From Nocardia inohanensis NBRC 100128 (lineage in GTDB: Bacteria > Actinomycetota > Actinomycetes > Mycobacteriales > Mycobacteriaceae): a DNA stretch of 36,626 bases. The stretch's first letter is position 1, and each line of letters begins with the position of its first letter. The stretch is from contig NZ_BDBK01000009.1 in NCBI RefSeq assembly GCF_001612945.1, forward strand, positions 1 to 36,626. The letters run 5' to 3'. A model generated the notes under the pieces. That model was given only the letters and a program-made list of their open reading frames with translations, was not told the DNA's origin and did no database searches. This document shows positions 7,135-15,302 of the stretch, piece after piece. Position numbers and translations under genes: made by a program.

Positions 7135-8637
7135 ATGACAGCTGTTGCAGATCGTTCGCTCGGGCCGGAACTGGTACGCACCGAGGGCATCGGCCAGGCC
7201 GATGTGCTCGTCATCGGACTCACGTCGTCGGAGGACGGGCCGGTTATCGCGCCTGCGGACGTTTTCGAGGATGTACTGGATGCCGACACTCGGGCGGCGC
7301 TGCTGAGTTCGCTGCGCGCGGTCGGCGCGAAGGGTAAGGGCGAGGAGCTGACCCGGGTGCCGGCGCCCGCGGGGCTGGGTGTGGACAGTGTGCTGGCCGT
7401 GGGGCTGGGGGCCGCCGAGAAGGTCGATGCCGAGCAGATCCGGAAGTCGGCGGGGGTGGCGGGGCGGTCGCTGACCGGGGTCGGGACCGCGGTGACCACG
7501 CTGTCGGGGCTGGATATCGGGGCGGCGGCCGAGGGGTTCTATCTGGGGGCTTATCAGTTCACGCCGTACAAGACGAAGTCCGCGCCCAAGGCGGGCGATC
7601 TGCCGGTCAAGCGGATCGAATTCCTGGTTCCGGAGGCGGGATTCGGCGAAGAGGCGCTGTTCCGGGCGCAGGCGGTGGCCGAAGCCGTCGCTACCGCACG
7701 GGATTTCGTGAACACGCCGCCGAGCGATCTGTTCCCGGGCGAATTCGCCAACCGGGCAGCGGAATTGGCGAAGGCGGCGGGACTTCAGGTCGAGGTGCTC
7801 GATGAGAAGGAGCTGGAGGCCAAGGGGTTCGGCGGGATCATCGGGGTCGGCAAGGGGTCCTCGCGGCCTCCGCGGCTGGTGCGGATCACCTACGCCGGTG
7901 GGGACAAGCGGGTCGCGCTGATCGGTAAGGGCATCACCTTCGATACCGGCGGCATCTCCATCAAGCCGGCGGCGAACATGGAGAACATGACCTCCGATAT
8001 GGGCGGGGCGGCGGCGGTCATCGCCACCACGCTGCTGGCGGCGCGGTTGAGCCTGCCGGTCACCGTCACCGCGACCGTGCCGATGGCCGAGAACATGCCC
8101 TCCGCGACGGCGCAGCGCCCCGGCGACGTGCTCACCCAGTACGGCGGGACCACCGTGGAAGTGCTCAATACCGATGCGGAAGGCCGGCTGATCCTGGCCG
8201 ACGCCATCGTGCGGGCGAGCGAGGACGACCCGGATTATCTGATCGATGTCGCCACCCTCACCGGCGCGCAGATGGTGGCCCTCGGCACCCGCACCCCGGG
8301 CGTGATGGGCACCGACGCGTTCCGGGACCGGGTCGCCAAGATCTCGCAGGGCGTCGGCGAGAACGGCTGGCCGATGCCGTTCCCGGCGGAGCTGCGGGCC
8401 GATATCAATTCCAAGATCGCGGATCTGGCCAATGTCGCACCGCACCGCTGGGGCGGCATGCTGTCGGCGGGCATCTTCCTGAAGGAGTTCGTGCCCGAGG
8501 ACGTGCAGTGGGCGCACCTGGATGTGGCGGGTCCGGCCTACAACACCGGCGGGCCGTTCGGATACATCGGCAAGGGCGGTACGGGCGTACCGGTGCGCAC
8601 CCTCATCGCGACCATCGAGGACATCGCGGCGGAGTAG
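7135..8637 (+). CDS. pepA: Leucyl aminopeptidase (M17), PepB/PepA type
   Basis: A 500-residue M17 cytosol aminopeptidase that removes N-terminal residues from peptides using two metal ions; it normally forms a hexamer. The catalytic C-terminal domain shows KGITFDTGGISIKP (Lys265, Asp270), MTSDMGG (Asp288), and the family signature NTDAEGRL (Asp347, Glu349, Arg351). The N-terminal regulatory domain spans about 1-165. ATG 7135 matches the expected length (M. tuberculosis PepB is about 515). It occupies the Rv2213 position in the conserved block that leads to dlaT, lipB, lipA and glnA1. A GC-rich hairpin follows. Symbol pepA follows common bacterial use; pepB is the mycobacterial name. Confidence 0.95.
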   Translation: MTAVADRSLGPELVRTEGIGQADVLVIGLTSSEDGPVIAPADVFEDVLDADTRAALLSSLRAVGAKGKGEELTRVPAPAGLGVDSVLAVGLGAAEKVDAEQIRKSAGVAGRSLTGVGTAVTTLSGLDIGAAAEGFYLGAYQFTPYKTKSAPKAGDLPVKRIEFLVPEAGFGEEALFRAQAVAEAVATARDFVNTPPSDLFPGEFANRAAELAKAAGLQVEVLDEKELEAKGFGGIIGVGKGSSRPPRLVRITYAGGDKRVALIGKGITFDTGGISIKPAANMENMTSDMGGAAAVIATTLLAARLSLPVTVTATVPMAENMPSATAQRPGDVLTQYGGTTVEVLNTDAEGRLILADAIVRASEDDPDYLIDVATLTGAQMVALGTRTPGVMGTDAFRDRVAKISQGVGENGWPMPFPAELRADINSKIADLANVAPHRWGGMLSAGIFLKEFVPEDVQWAHLDVAGPAYNTGGPFGYIGKGGTGVPVRTLIATIEDIAAE

Positions 8638-8647
8638 TTCACGCGAC

Positions 8648-8680
8648 ACGGCCCCGGTCACCGAAAGTGGCCGGGGCCGT
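8648..8680. terminator. Bidirectional hairpin terminator between pepA and XRE gene
   Basis: Arms of 14 nt (8648-8661, 8667-8680) pair throughout with one G-U, around a CGAAA loop. The hairpin lies ten bases after the pepA stop and fourteen bases from the convergent regulator stop, so it can serve both genes. Confidence 0.85.
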
Positions 8681-8694
8681 TCACGTTCGGAAGA

Positions 8695-9489
8695 TTACTC
8701 GGGATTCGCTACGGCCGGCAGACCGAGCACGAAGAGCAGCCGGTCGTGATATTCGACCGAATCCACCTGGAACACTTGCAGATCCAGCCGCGATTCCCGG
8801 CCCGCCGGATCGCGCAGATGCATTCCGAGGACGTCGCGGCCGAAGACCGTTTCGTTGTCATCCCAGATCCGGCGGAAATCCGGGTATTCGCTCAATTCCT
8901 CGAGCAGCTCGCTCCACCAGTGCGGATTATCGGAGCGGCCGATGAAACCGCGCACCAGGCCGACCGTGAGCCGGGCCTCGTACTCCCACTCCACCAGCGC
9001 CTGTTTGGAGCGTTCGTCGGCGAACACCCAGCGCAGGATATTGCCGTTGTCGAGCAAGCCGGTGAAGGTGCGATCGTAGGATTCGTTGCAGTCCAGCACA
9101 TTCGAGCGGGTATCGAGATAGGCGGCCGGATTCGGGTCGTGCTGCACCAGGCCGCGGCGCAGATCCGGTGGCAGCGCGGCGGACAGGTCGGCCGCCGACG
9201 GCGAATCGAGTTCGGCCACCCGGGCCAGGTCGAACAGGTGCCGGCGATCGGCATCACCCACCGGCTCGACCAGATCCAAGGCCGCGAGCAGGGCCTCCAC
9301 CACGGTTCGGGTGGGCCGCCGGTCCCGGTCGTCGGTTTCGATATGCGTCACATAGCTGACGCTCAGATGCGCACCGCGCGCCAATCGCTCCCGCGAAATA
9401 CCGCGCGAGTCCCGCAGGTGCCGCAGCACGCTGCCGAAAGTCGGGAGCTTGAGCGGTCGCTCCCCAGGACCGTTCTTTTCTTCCAACAC
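8695..9489 (-). CDS. XRE-family regulator with MmyB-like ligand-binding domain
   Basis: A 264-residue DNA-binding protein. The helix-turn-helix is at about 17-70 (GSVLRHLRDSRGISRERLARGAHLSVSYVTHIE), followed by the MmyB-type ligand-binding domain (about 115-260), recognisable by LLDNGNILRWVFAD, NPHWWSELLEEL and the C-terminal DLQVFQVDSVEYHDRLLFVLGLP. Proteins of this type often control an adjacent oxidoreductase; here no such gene is next to it. It interrupts the aminopeptidase-acyltransferase order, where M. tuberculosis instead has ephD. The start is GTG 9489 with only a weak site upstream. A perfect short palindrome 34 bp upstream is a likely autoregulatory operator. Confidence 0.87.
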   Translation of the reverse strand: MLEEKNGPGERPLKLPTFGSVLRHLRDSRGISRERLARGAHLSVSYVTHIETDDRDRRPTRTVVEALLAALDLVEPVGDADRRHLFDLARVAELDSPSAADLSAALPPDLRRGLVQHDPNPAAYLDTRSNVLDCNESYDRTFTGLLDNGNILRWVFADERSKQALVEWEYEARLTVGLVRGFIGRSDNPHWWSELLEELSEYPDFRRIWDDNETVFGRDVLGMHLRDPAGRESRLDLQVFQVDSVEYHDRLLFVLGLPAVANPE

Positions 9490-10049
9490 CGCCCGCTATC
9501 CCTCATACATCCCCGTAGCGCACGGACACTGTCCGCGGTTCATGCATGTATAGCAGGCCGATCGTGGTCCAGACCAATAGCAGGACAGGCAATTTGCCAG
9601 CGATTAACCTTGCTCCCGGTGGCGCGCAATTCACCAGCGCGCGTCACGGTCCCGCATGCGCCGCGGATAACCCTTGCGCACGTCGTAGTGCGGATGCGGA
9701 GCGGCGCGCCGACTTCGCGGCCCACCCCGGCCCGCCCTCGGGCGATGCGCCGGACCGGAGCCGGTGCGGCACATCCCTTTCAGCAGCGCTTGGCTATCAC
9801 CCCAGTTGAGGCCCCGGCGACCGCGCTCACCATCACGTTTGCGACACAGCGAGGTCGACGGAACCACTGCCCTGTGACACGTTGCACGCGGGCAAGTGCA
9901 AGGATGGTGAACCGGAACAAGAACCAACACGGATCTCCGGACGCCACAGACCGATCGGTGGCGTGTGGTCCGGCACCGCAACCGCGGTGGCAGACCCGCC
10001 GGGGACGAAGCTGTTTAACCCGACGAGCAGTCAGAGGAGTCAGAGGACT
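9490..10049. other. 560-bp intergenic region upstream of XRE gene and sucB
   Basis: I see no convincing gene. The first 120 bases are less GC-rich and carry the XRE operator palindrome (9523-9535) and a possible rightward -10 (TATAGC near 9550). The rest is GC-rich leader or spacer before sucB, with an AGAGGA ribosome site just before 10050. Open frames here are Arg/Pro-rich and lack domain signs. Confidence 0.5.
9523..9535. promoter_or_regulatory. Candidate operator of the XRE/MmyB-like regulator
   Basis: CGGACA-C-TGTCCG is a perfect 6-bp dyad with a one-base centre, 34 bp upstream of the regulator start. MmyB-like regulators usually bind short palindromes in their own promoter region, so this is the obvious site. 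The possible rightward promoter would be controlled too. Confidence 0.5.
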
Positions 10050-11819
10050 ATGGCCTTCTCCGTCCAGATGCCGGCTCTTGGTGAGAGCGTCACCGAGGGC
10101 ACTGTGACCAGGTGGCTGAAGCAGGAAGGAGACACGGTCGAGGTCGACGAGCCGCTCCTCGAAGTCTCCACCGACAAGGTCGACACCGAGATCCCTTCCC
10201 CGGTCGCAGGTGTGCTGGTCAAGATCGTGGCGAACGAAGACGACGTGATCGAGGTCGGCGGCGAGCTCGGCGTGATCGGTGATGCCGGTGAGGCTTCCGC
10301 CCCGGCCGCCGCGCCCGCGCCCGAAGCCGCCGCACCCGCTCCCGAACCCGAGCCGGAACCCGCTCCCGCGCCTGCCGCGCAGCCCGCCGCCGAGGCTCCG
10401 GCCCCCGCGCCCGCTGCCTCCGGCTCCGCCGACGGCACCCCGGTGAAGATGCCCGAGCTCGGCGAATCCGTCACCGAGGGCACCGTCACCCGCTGGCTGA
10501 AGCAGGTCGGCGATCAGGTCGCGGTCGACGAGCCGCTGCTCGAGGTCTCCACCGACAAGGTCGACACCGAGATCCCGTCGCCCGTCGCGGGCACCCTGCT
10601 GGAGATCTCCGCGCAGGAAGACGATGTGATCGCGGTCGGCGGTCAGCTGGGTGTGATCGGCTCCGGTTCCCCGGCCGCCGCTCCGGCCCCCGCCCCCGCC
10701 CCGGCTCCGACTCCGGCTCCGGCTCCCGAGCAGAAGCCCGCTCCGGCTCCGGCCGCCGCGGCTCCCGCGCCTGCCCCGGCTCCGGCCCCCGCGCCCACTC
10801 CGGCTCCCACGCAGAAGCCCGCCCCGGTCCCGGCCGGTGCGACTCCGGCCGACGAGCCCTCCACCAACGGCGGCGGCCCTTACGTCACCCCGCTGGTGCG
10901 AAAGCTGGCCTCGGAGAACGGCGTCGACCTCGCCACCGTCACCGGCTCCGGTGTCGGCGGCCGCATCCGCAAGCAGGATGTGCTCGCCGCCGCGGAGGCC
11001 AAGAAGGCTCCGGCCCCGGCCGCCGCCGCTCCGGCCGCTTCGGCGCCGGCCGCCGCGCCCGCCGCCGCTGCCCCGGCTCCGCGGCCGTCGCTGGCGCACC
11101 TGCCCGGCACGGTCCAGAAGGCCAGCCGCATCCGGCAGATCACCGCCACCAAGACCCGGGAATCGTTGCAGACCACCGCGCAGCTGACCCAGGTGCACGA
11201 GGTCGACATGACCAAGGTGGCCGCCCTGCGCAACCGCGCGAAGGCCACGTTCAAGCAGCGGGAGGGCGTCAACATCACGTTCCTGCCGTTCTTCGCCAAG
11301 GCCGCCATCGAAGCCCTGGCCGTGCACCCGAACGTGAACGCCTCGTACAACGAGGACACCAAGGAGATCACCTACCACTCGGTGGTCAACCTGGGCATCG
11401 CGGTCGACACCGATCAGGGTCTGCTCTCGCCGGTCATCAAGAACGCCAACGACCTGTCGCTGGCGGGCCTGGCGCGGGCCATCGCCGATATCGCCAACCG
11501 GGCGCGTAACGGCGGCCTGAAGCCGGACGAGCTGGCGGGCGGCACCTTCACCATCACGAACATCGGCTCGCAGGGCGCGCTGTTCGATACGCCGATCCTG
11601 CTGCCGCCGCAGGCGGCCATGCTCGGCACCGGCGCGATCGTCAAGCGCCCCATCGTGATCACCGACGACGGCAACGAATACATCGGCATCCGTTCGATGG
11701 CCTACCTGCCGCTGACCTACGATCACCGCCTCATCGACGGCGCCGACGCGGGCCGCTTCCTCACCACCATCCGTCACCGGCTGGAGGAAGCGGGCTTCGA
11801 GGGCGACCTCGGCCTGTAG
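10050..11819 (+). CDS. sucB: Dihydrolipoamide acyltransferase E2 (SucB/DlaT)
   Basis: A 589-residue E2 core of a 2-oxoacid dehydrogenase, which passes an acyl group from lipoyl-lysine to CoA. It has two lipoyl domains with STDKVDTE lysines at Lys43 and Lys170, Ala/Pro-rich flexible linkers (about 80-130 and 205-275), a peripheral-subunit-binding domain (about 278-315, TPLVRKLASENGVDLATVTGSGVGGRIRKQDV) and the catalytic acyltransferase domain ending in DHRLIDGADAGRF (His559, Asp563). It sits at the M. tuberculosis dlaT (Rv2215) position. The nearby lipB and lipA make its cofactor. Whether it serves pyruvate or 2-oxoglutarate dehydrogenase, or both as in mycobacteria, cannot be told here. ATG 10050 follows AGAGGA. 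Confidence 0.95.
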   Translation: MAFSVQMPALGESVTEGTVTRWLKQEGDTVEVDEPLLEVSTDKVDTEIPSPVAGVLVKIVANEDDVIEVGGELGVIGDAGEASAPAAAPAPEAAAPAPEPEPEPAPAPAAQPAAEAPAPAPAASGSADGTPVKMPELGESVTEGTVTRWLKQVGDQVAVDEPLLEVSTDKVDTEIPSPVAGTLLEISAQEDDVIAVGGQLGVIGSGSPAAAPAPAPAPAPTPAPAPEQKPAPAPAAAAPAPAPAPAPAPTPAPTQKPAPVPAGATPADEPSTNGGGPYVTPLVRKLASENGVDLATVTGSGVGGRIRKQDVLAAAEAKKAPAPAAAAPAASAPAAAPAAAAPAPRPSLAHLPGTVQKASRIRQITATKTRESLQTTAQLTQVHEVDMTKVAALRNRAKATFKQREGVNITFLPFFAKAAIEALAVHPNVNASYNEDTKEITYHSVVNLGIAVDTDQGLLSPVIKNANDLSLAGLARAIADIANRARNGGLKPDELAGGTFTITNIGSQGALFDTPILLPPQAAMLGTGAIVKRPIVITDDGNEYIGIRSMAYLPLTYDHRLIDGADAGRFLTTIRHRLEEAGFEGDLGL

Positions 11820-11828
11820 GCATTCGCG

Positions 11829-12725
11829 ATGAAGGTCGTGGTCGCCGGGTCGTCCGGGCTGATCGGGACGGCGCTCGTCGCGGCATTGCGCCGCGACGGG
11901 CACGAAGTCACCCGTCTGGTGCGCCGTCCCGTGCACGCCCGGGACGAATTCACCTGGGACCCGGCCCGCGAGAACCTCGATCTGCGCGCACTGCACGGGG
12001 CCGACGCCGTCGTGAACCTGTGCGGTGCGTCGATCGGGCGCCGGCGCTGGAACGGCAGCTACAAACAGCAGCTGCGGGACAGCCGGATCATCCCGACCGA
12101 TGTGATCGCCTCCGCCGTCGCCGCCGCGGGCGTGCCGACGCTGGTCAATGCCAGCGGCGTGCACTACTACGGCGGCAGCGGCGGGGATCGGGTCGTCACC
12201 GAATCCTCGCCTGCCGGAACGGGTTTCCTGGCGGGGCTGTGCGTGGATTGGGAAGCCGCCACGCAACCGGCCGCCGATGCGGGGGTGCGCACGGTGCTGC
12301 TGCGCTCGGCGGTGGTGCTGTCACGGCACGGCGGCATGCTCGGGATGCTGTATCCGCTGTACTACCTCGGGCTGGGCGGACGGCTCGGCAACGGCCGCCA
12401 GTACGTGCCGTGGATCTCCATCGATGACGAGGTCGGCGGAATCATCTTCGCGCTCACCGAATCCCGGATCTCCGGGCCGGTGAACATGGTCGGCCCGGCA
12501 CCGGTCACCAATGCCGAATTCACCCGTGCGATCGGGCGCGCACTGCATCGCCCCACTCCCCTGGCGGTCCCCGCGTTCGCCTTGCGGCTGGCCGTCGGCG
12601 AATTCGCGAACGAGGGAATCCTGCACGGCCCCAGGGCGATTCCGACCGTGCTCGAAGCAGCCGGATACCAGTTCCAGCATCCGACCATCGGCGCGGCGCT
12701 CAACGCCACGGTCGGCGAAGATTAA
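11829..12725 (+). CDS. TIGR01777 family NAD-dependent epimerase/SDR protein (Rv2216-like)
   Basis: A 298-residue extended short-chain dehydrogenase. The N-terminal Rossmann motif GSSGLIG (8-14) binds a nucleotide cofactor. NLCGASIGRRRW and ASGVHYYGG are typical of the TIGR01777/SDR39U1 group, as is the C-terminal DUF1731-like end (PVPAFALRLAVGEFANEGIL pattern). Its biochemical role is not established in the family. It starts nine bases after sucB and is probably cotranscribed with it, as in the Rv2215-Rv2216 order. The catalytic Tyr of classical SDRs appears as HYYG. No signal peptide is visible. Confidence 0.88.
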   Translation: MKVVVAGSSGLIGTALVAALRRDGHEVTRLVRRPVHARDEFTWDPARENLDLRALHGADAVVNLCGASIGRRRWNGSYKQQLRDSRIIPTDVIASAVAAAGVPTLVNASGVHYYGGSGGDRVVTESSPAGTGFLAGLCVDWEAATQPAADAGVRTVLLRSAVVLSRHGGMLGMLYPLYYLGLGGRLGNGRQYVPWISIDDEVGGIIFALTESRISGPVNMVGPAPVTNAEFTRAIGRALHRPTPLAVPAFALRLAVGEFANEGILHGPRAIPTVLEAAGYQFQHPTIGAALNATVGED

Positions 12726-12770
12726 CGGGCGCGATACAGGTCACACCGGTTCCACCGATAGCGTGAGACC

Positions 12771-13313
12771 GTGAGCAACCAACCGTCTGTTCGCCCCGAT
12801 CTCCTGATTCGTGACGCGCGCGAAAGCGATCTGCCGGAGATCCTGGCGATCCACAACACCGCCATCGCCGAGACCACCGCCATCTGGGATATCGAGCCCG
12901 CCGACCTGAGCGAGCGCCGGGCTTGGTTCGAGGCGCGCCGGACCGCCGGCCATCCCATCCTGGTCGCCGAAATCGACGGCGCGGTCGCGGGATACGCCAG
13001 CTACGGGCAGTTCCGCCCGAAGGTGGGTTACCGCTTCGCCGTGGAGAATTCGGTGTACGTGGCCGACCGCTTCCACCGCCGGGGCGTGGCCACCACGCTC
13101 ATGAGCGAACTGCTCGATCGGGCGCGAAAGGGCGACGTGCACACCATGATCGCCGCCATCGAGTCGAGCAACACCGTCTCCATCGCCCTGCACGAGAAGT
13201 TCGGCTTCGCCATCGTGGGGCAAATGCCGGAGGTCGGTTACAAGTTCGATCGGTGGATGGATCTGACGCTCATGCAGATCGTGTTCCGCGATGGCGTAAC
13301 GTCGGCGTCGTGA
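12771..13313 (+). CDS. GNAT acetyltransferase, phosphinothricin acetyltransferase-like
   Basis: A 180-residue GNAT enzyme resembling the Pat/Bar group. It opens with LLIRDARESDLPEILAIHN and TTAIWDIEP, carries the acetyl-CoA loop VADRFHRRGVATTLM at about 100-114, and ends with SNTVSIALHEKFGFAIVGQMPEVGYKFDRW, the signature arrangement of this group. Members acetylate phosphinothricin, methionine sulfoximine or related amino acids; the true substrate here is unknown. The start is GTG 12771, and the stop overlaps the lipB start as GTGA. The gene is inserted between the Rv2216- and lipB-equivalents, a position not occupied in M. tuberculosis. Confidence 0.85.
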   Translation: MSNQPSVRPDLLIRDARESDLPEILAIHNTAIAETTAIWDIEPADLSERRAWFEARRTAGHPILVAEIDGAVAGYASYGQFRPKVGYRFAVENSVYVADRFHRRGVATTLMSELLDRARKGDVHTMIAAIESSNTVSIALHEKFGFAIVGQMPEVGYKFDRWMDLTLMQIVFRDGVTSAS

Positions 13314-14059
13314 GCGAGAGCACTACCGCCGTTCCGAGCACATCGGCCACCACCTCGGCCCGTTTCGACAGCACTCCCCTGCTGGTGGAGCAACTGGGCC
13401 TGATCGATTACAACGACGCCTGGGCCAAGCAGCGCGAGATCGCCGCCGAGCGTGCCGAGGGCATCGGGCAGGATCGGCTGCTGCTGTTGGAGCATCCCTT
13501 CGTCTTCACCGCCGGGCGACGCACCGAACCGGAGGATCTGCCCGTGGACGGCAGCCCGGTCGTCGAGGTCGATCGCGGCGGCAAGATCACCTGGCACGGG
13601 CCGGGGCAATTGGTGGGCTACCCCATCGTCCGGCTGGCCGAACCCGTGGATGTGGTGAAATTCGTTCGGCGGCTGGAGGAAGCGCTCATTCACGTGTGCG
13701 CGCAGCTGGGACTGACGACCGGCCGGGTGGACGGGCGCTCGGGAGTGTGGGTCGCCGCGAACGACTTCCTGCCCGAACGCAAGGTCGCCGCCATCGGGGT
13801 GCGCGTGCAGCGCGGGGTGACCATGCACGGCGTCTCCATCAACTGCAACTCCTCGCTCGACGGCTTCAACGCGATCGTGCCGTGCGGTATCCGCGATGCC
13901 GGCGTGACCACGCTGACCCGTGAACTGCGCCGCGAAGTGACCGTCGCCGAGGTGCTTCCGCTGCTCGCCGAGGCCATCACGCGGGCGCTCGACGGCGACC
14001 TGCCGATCACCGAGCACACCCTCGCGCGCACCGTACCGGTGCCCGCCGAGGCCGAATGA
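13310..14059 (+). CDS. lipB: Octanoyltransferase LipB
   Basis: A 249-residue octanoyl-ACP:protein transferase, first step of lipoate synthesis on the E2 and GcvH lipoyl lysines. Visible are EHPFVFTAGRR, RGGKITWHGPGQLVGYP, the catalytic Lys158 in ERKVAAIGVRV and catalytic Cys192 in VPCGIRDAGVTTL. It starts at GTG 13310, overlapping the GNAT stop by four bases, so it is probably coupled to it. The N-terminus is about 20 residues longer than expected and Ser/Thr-rich (about 1-20). It precedes lipA, which inserts the sulfur atoms. sucB, a major substrate, is two genes upstream. Confidence 0.95.
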   Translation: MSESTTAVPSTSATTSARFDSTPLLVEQLGLIDYNDAWAKQREIAAERAEGIGQDRLLLLEHPFVFTAGRRTEPEDLPVDGSPVVEVDRGGKITWHGPGQLVGYPIVRLAEPVDVVKFVRRLEEALIHVCAQLGLTTGRVDGRSGVWVAANDFLPERKVAAIGVRVQRGVTMHGVSINCNSSLDGFNAIVPCGIRDAGVTTLTRELRREVTVAEVLPLLAEAITRALDGDLPITEHTLARTVPVPAEAE

Positions 14060-14081
14060 TCACGAGCGTAGGGTGGACAAA

Positions 14082-15122
14082 GTGACCTCCGTCGATACCC
14101 CGGCATCGAACAATCCGTCCGCACCCAATGGCCGGAAGCTGCTCCGCATCGAGGCGCGCAACGCCGAGACCCCGATCGAGCGCAAGCCCAAATGGATTCG
14201 CACCCGCGCCACCATGGGACCCGAGTACTCCGAACTCAAGGGCCTGGTGAAACGCGAAGGGCTGCACACGGTCTGCGAGGAAGCGGGCTGCCCCAACATC
14301 TTCGAGTGCTGGGAAGACCGCGAGGCGACCTTCCTCATCGGCGGGGAACAGTGCACCCGCCGCTGCGACTTCTGCCAGATCGACACCGGCAAGCCCGCCG
14401 CGCTCGATCGTGACGAGCCCCGGCGCGTGGCCGAGAGCGTGCAGGCCATGGGTCTGCGGTACTCGACCATCACCGGTGTGGCGCGCGACGATCTCGAAGA
14501 CGGCGGCGCGTGGCTGTACGCGGAAACCGTCCGCGCCATCAAGCGGCTGAACCCGCACACCGGTGTCGAACTGCTGATCCCCGACTTCAATGCCGTGCCC
14601 GAGCAGCTGGCCGAGGTGTTCGATTCGCGGCCGGAGGTGCTGGCGCACAATCTCGAGACGGTGCCGCGCGTGTTCAAGCGCATCCGTCCGGCGTTCCGGT
14701 ACGAGCGGTCCCTCGCGGTCATCACCGCGGCGCGCGAGGCGGGGCTGGTCACCAAGTCCAACCTCATCCTCGGCATGGGCGAGACCTTCGAGGAGGTCAC
14801 CCAGGCCATGCGGGATCTGCACGAGGCCGGGACCGACATCCTCACCATCACCCAGTACCTGCGGCCCTCGCCGCTGCATCACCCGGTCGATCGCTGGGTG
14901 AAGCCGGAGGAGTTCGTGGAGCACTCCAAGGCCGCCGAGGAGATGGGCTTCGCCGGTGTGATGGCCGGGCCGCTGGTCCGCTCCTCCTACCGCGCGGGCC
15001 GGCTCTACGCGCAGGCCATGCGGCATCACGGGCGGGAGATCGCGCCGGAAATGGCGCACCTCGCCGATGAGGGCACCGCTTCGCAGGAAGCCACCAGCGT
15101 GCTCGCGCGCTACGGTTCCTGA
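14082..15122 (+). CDS. lipA: Lipoyl synthase LipA
   Basis: A 346-residue radical SAM enzyme that adds two sulfurs to the octanoyl chain placed by LipB. It carries the auxiliary cluster cysteines C65, C70, C76 (CEEAGCPNIFEC), the radical SAM cluster CTRRCDFC (C91, C95, C98), and the C-terminal RSSYRAG that supplies the serine ligand to the auxiliary cluster. GTG 14082 is chosen with GGGTGG upstream; GTG 14073 is an alternative adding three residues. It starts 22 bases after lipB. A UUCG-loop terminator follows, ending the operon. Confidence 0.96.
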   Translation: MTSVDTPASNNPSAPNGRKLLRIEARNAETPIERKPKWIRTRATMGPEYSELKGLVKREGLHTVCEEAGCPNIFECWEDREATFLIGGEQCTRRCDFCQIDTGKPAALDRDEPRRVAESVQAMGLRYSTITGVARDDLEDGGAWLYAETVRAIKRLNPHTGVELLIPDFNAVPEQLAEVFDSRPEVLAHNLETVPRVFKRIRPAFRYERSLAVITAAREAGLVTKSNLILGMGETFEEVTQAMRDLHEAGTDILTITQYLRPSPLHHPVDRWVKPEEFVEHSKAAEEMGFAGVMAGPLVRSSYRAGRLYAQAMRHHGREIAPEMAHLADEGTASQEATSVLARYGS

Positions 15123-15135
15123 TATCGCGCGCAGG

Positions 15136-15165
15136 TGCGGCCCGGACTTTCGAGTCCGGGCCGCA
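15136..15165 (+). terminator. Terminator after lipA (UUCG tetraloop)
   Basis: A perfect 13-bp stem (15136-15148 with 15153-15165) closes an exact TTCG loop, followed by TTCGTTTTCC. This is a very stable hairpin thirteen bases past the lipA stop, ending the sucB-lipA block. Confidence 0.9.
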
Positions 15166-15302
15166 TTCGTTTTCCGGGTGATGCGGCCGGTCGGCGGCGC
15201 GTCGAAATGCCGGTAAACGCCAACTCGGCGGAATCGTGGACGTGATCGCCCCGGCGGTGGGAAGGTTGATAGACCCGCAGAATCGACCCCGGAGCGAGCC
15301 AA

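Noticed and set aside
6922..8661. 579-codon minus-strand frame opposite pepA
   Set aside because: Antisense to the aminopeptidase; His/Arg-rich, no motif.
9780..12266. 828-codon open frame on the minus strand opposite sucB
   Set aside because: It is antisense to a fully recognised E2 gene; composition is Gly/Arg/Asp-rich with no domain, as expected for a high-GC shadow frame.
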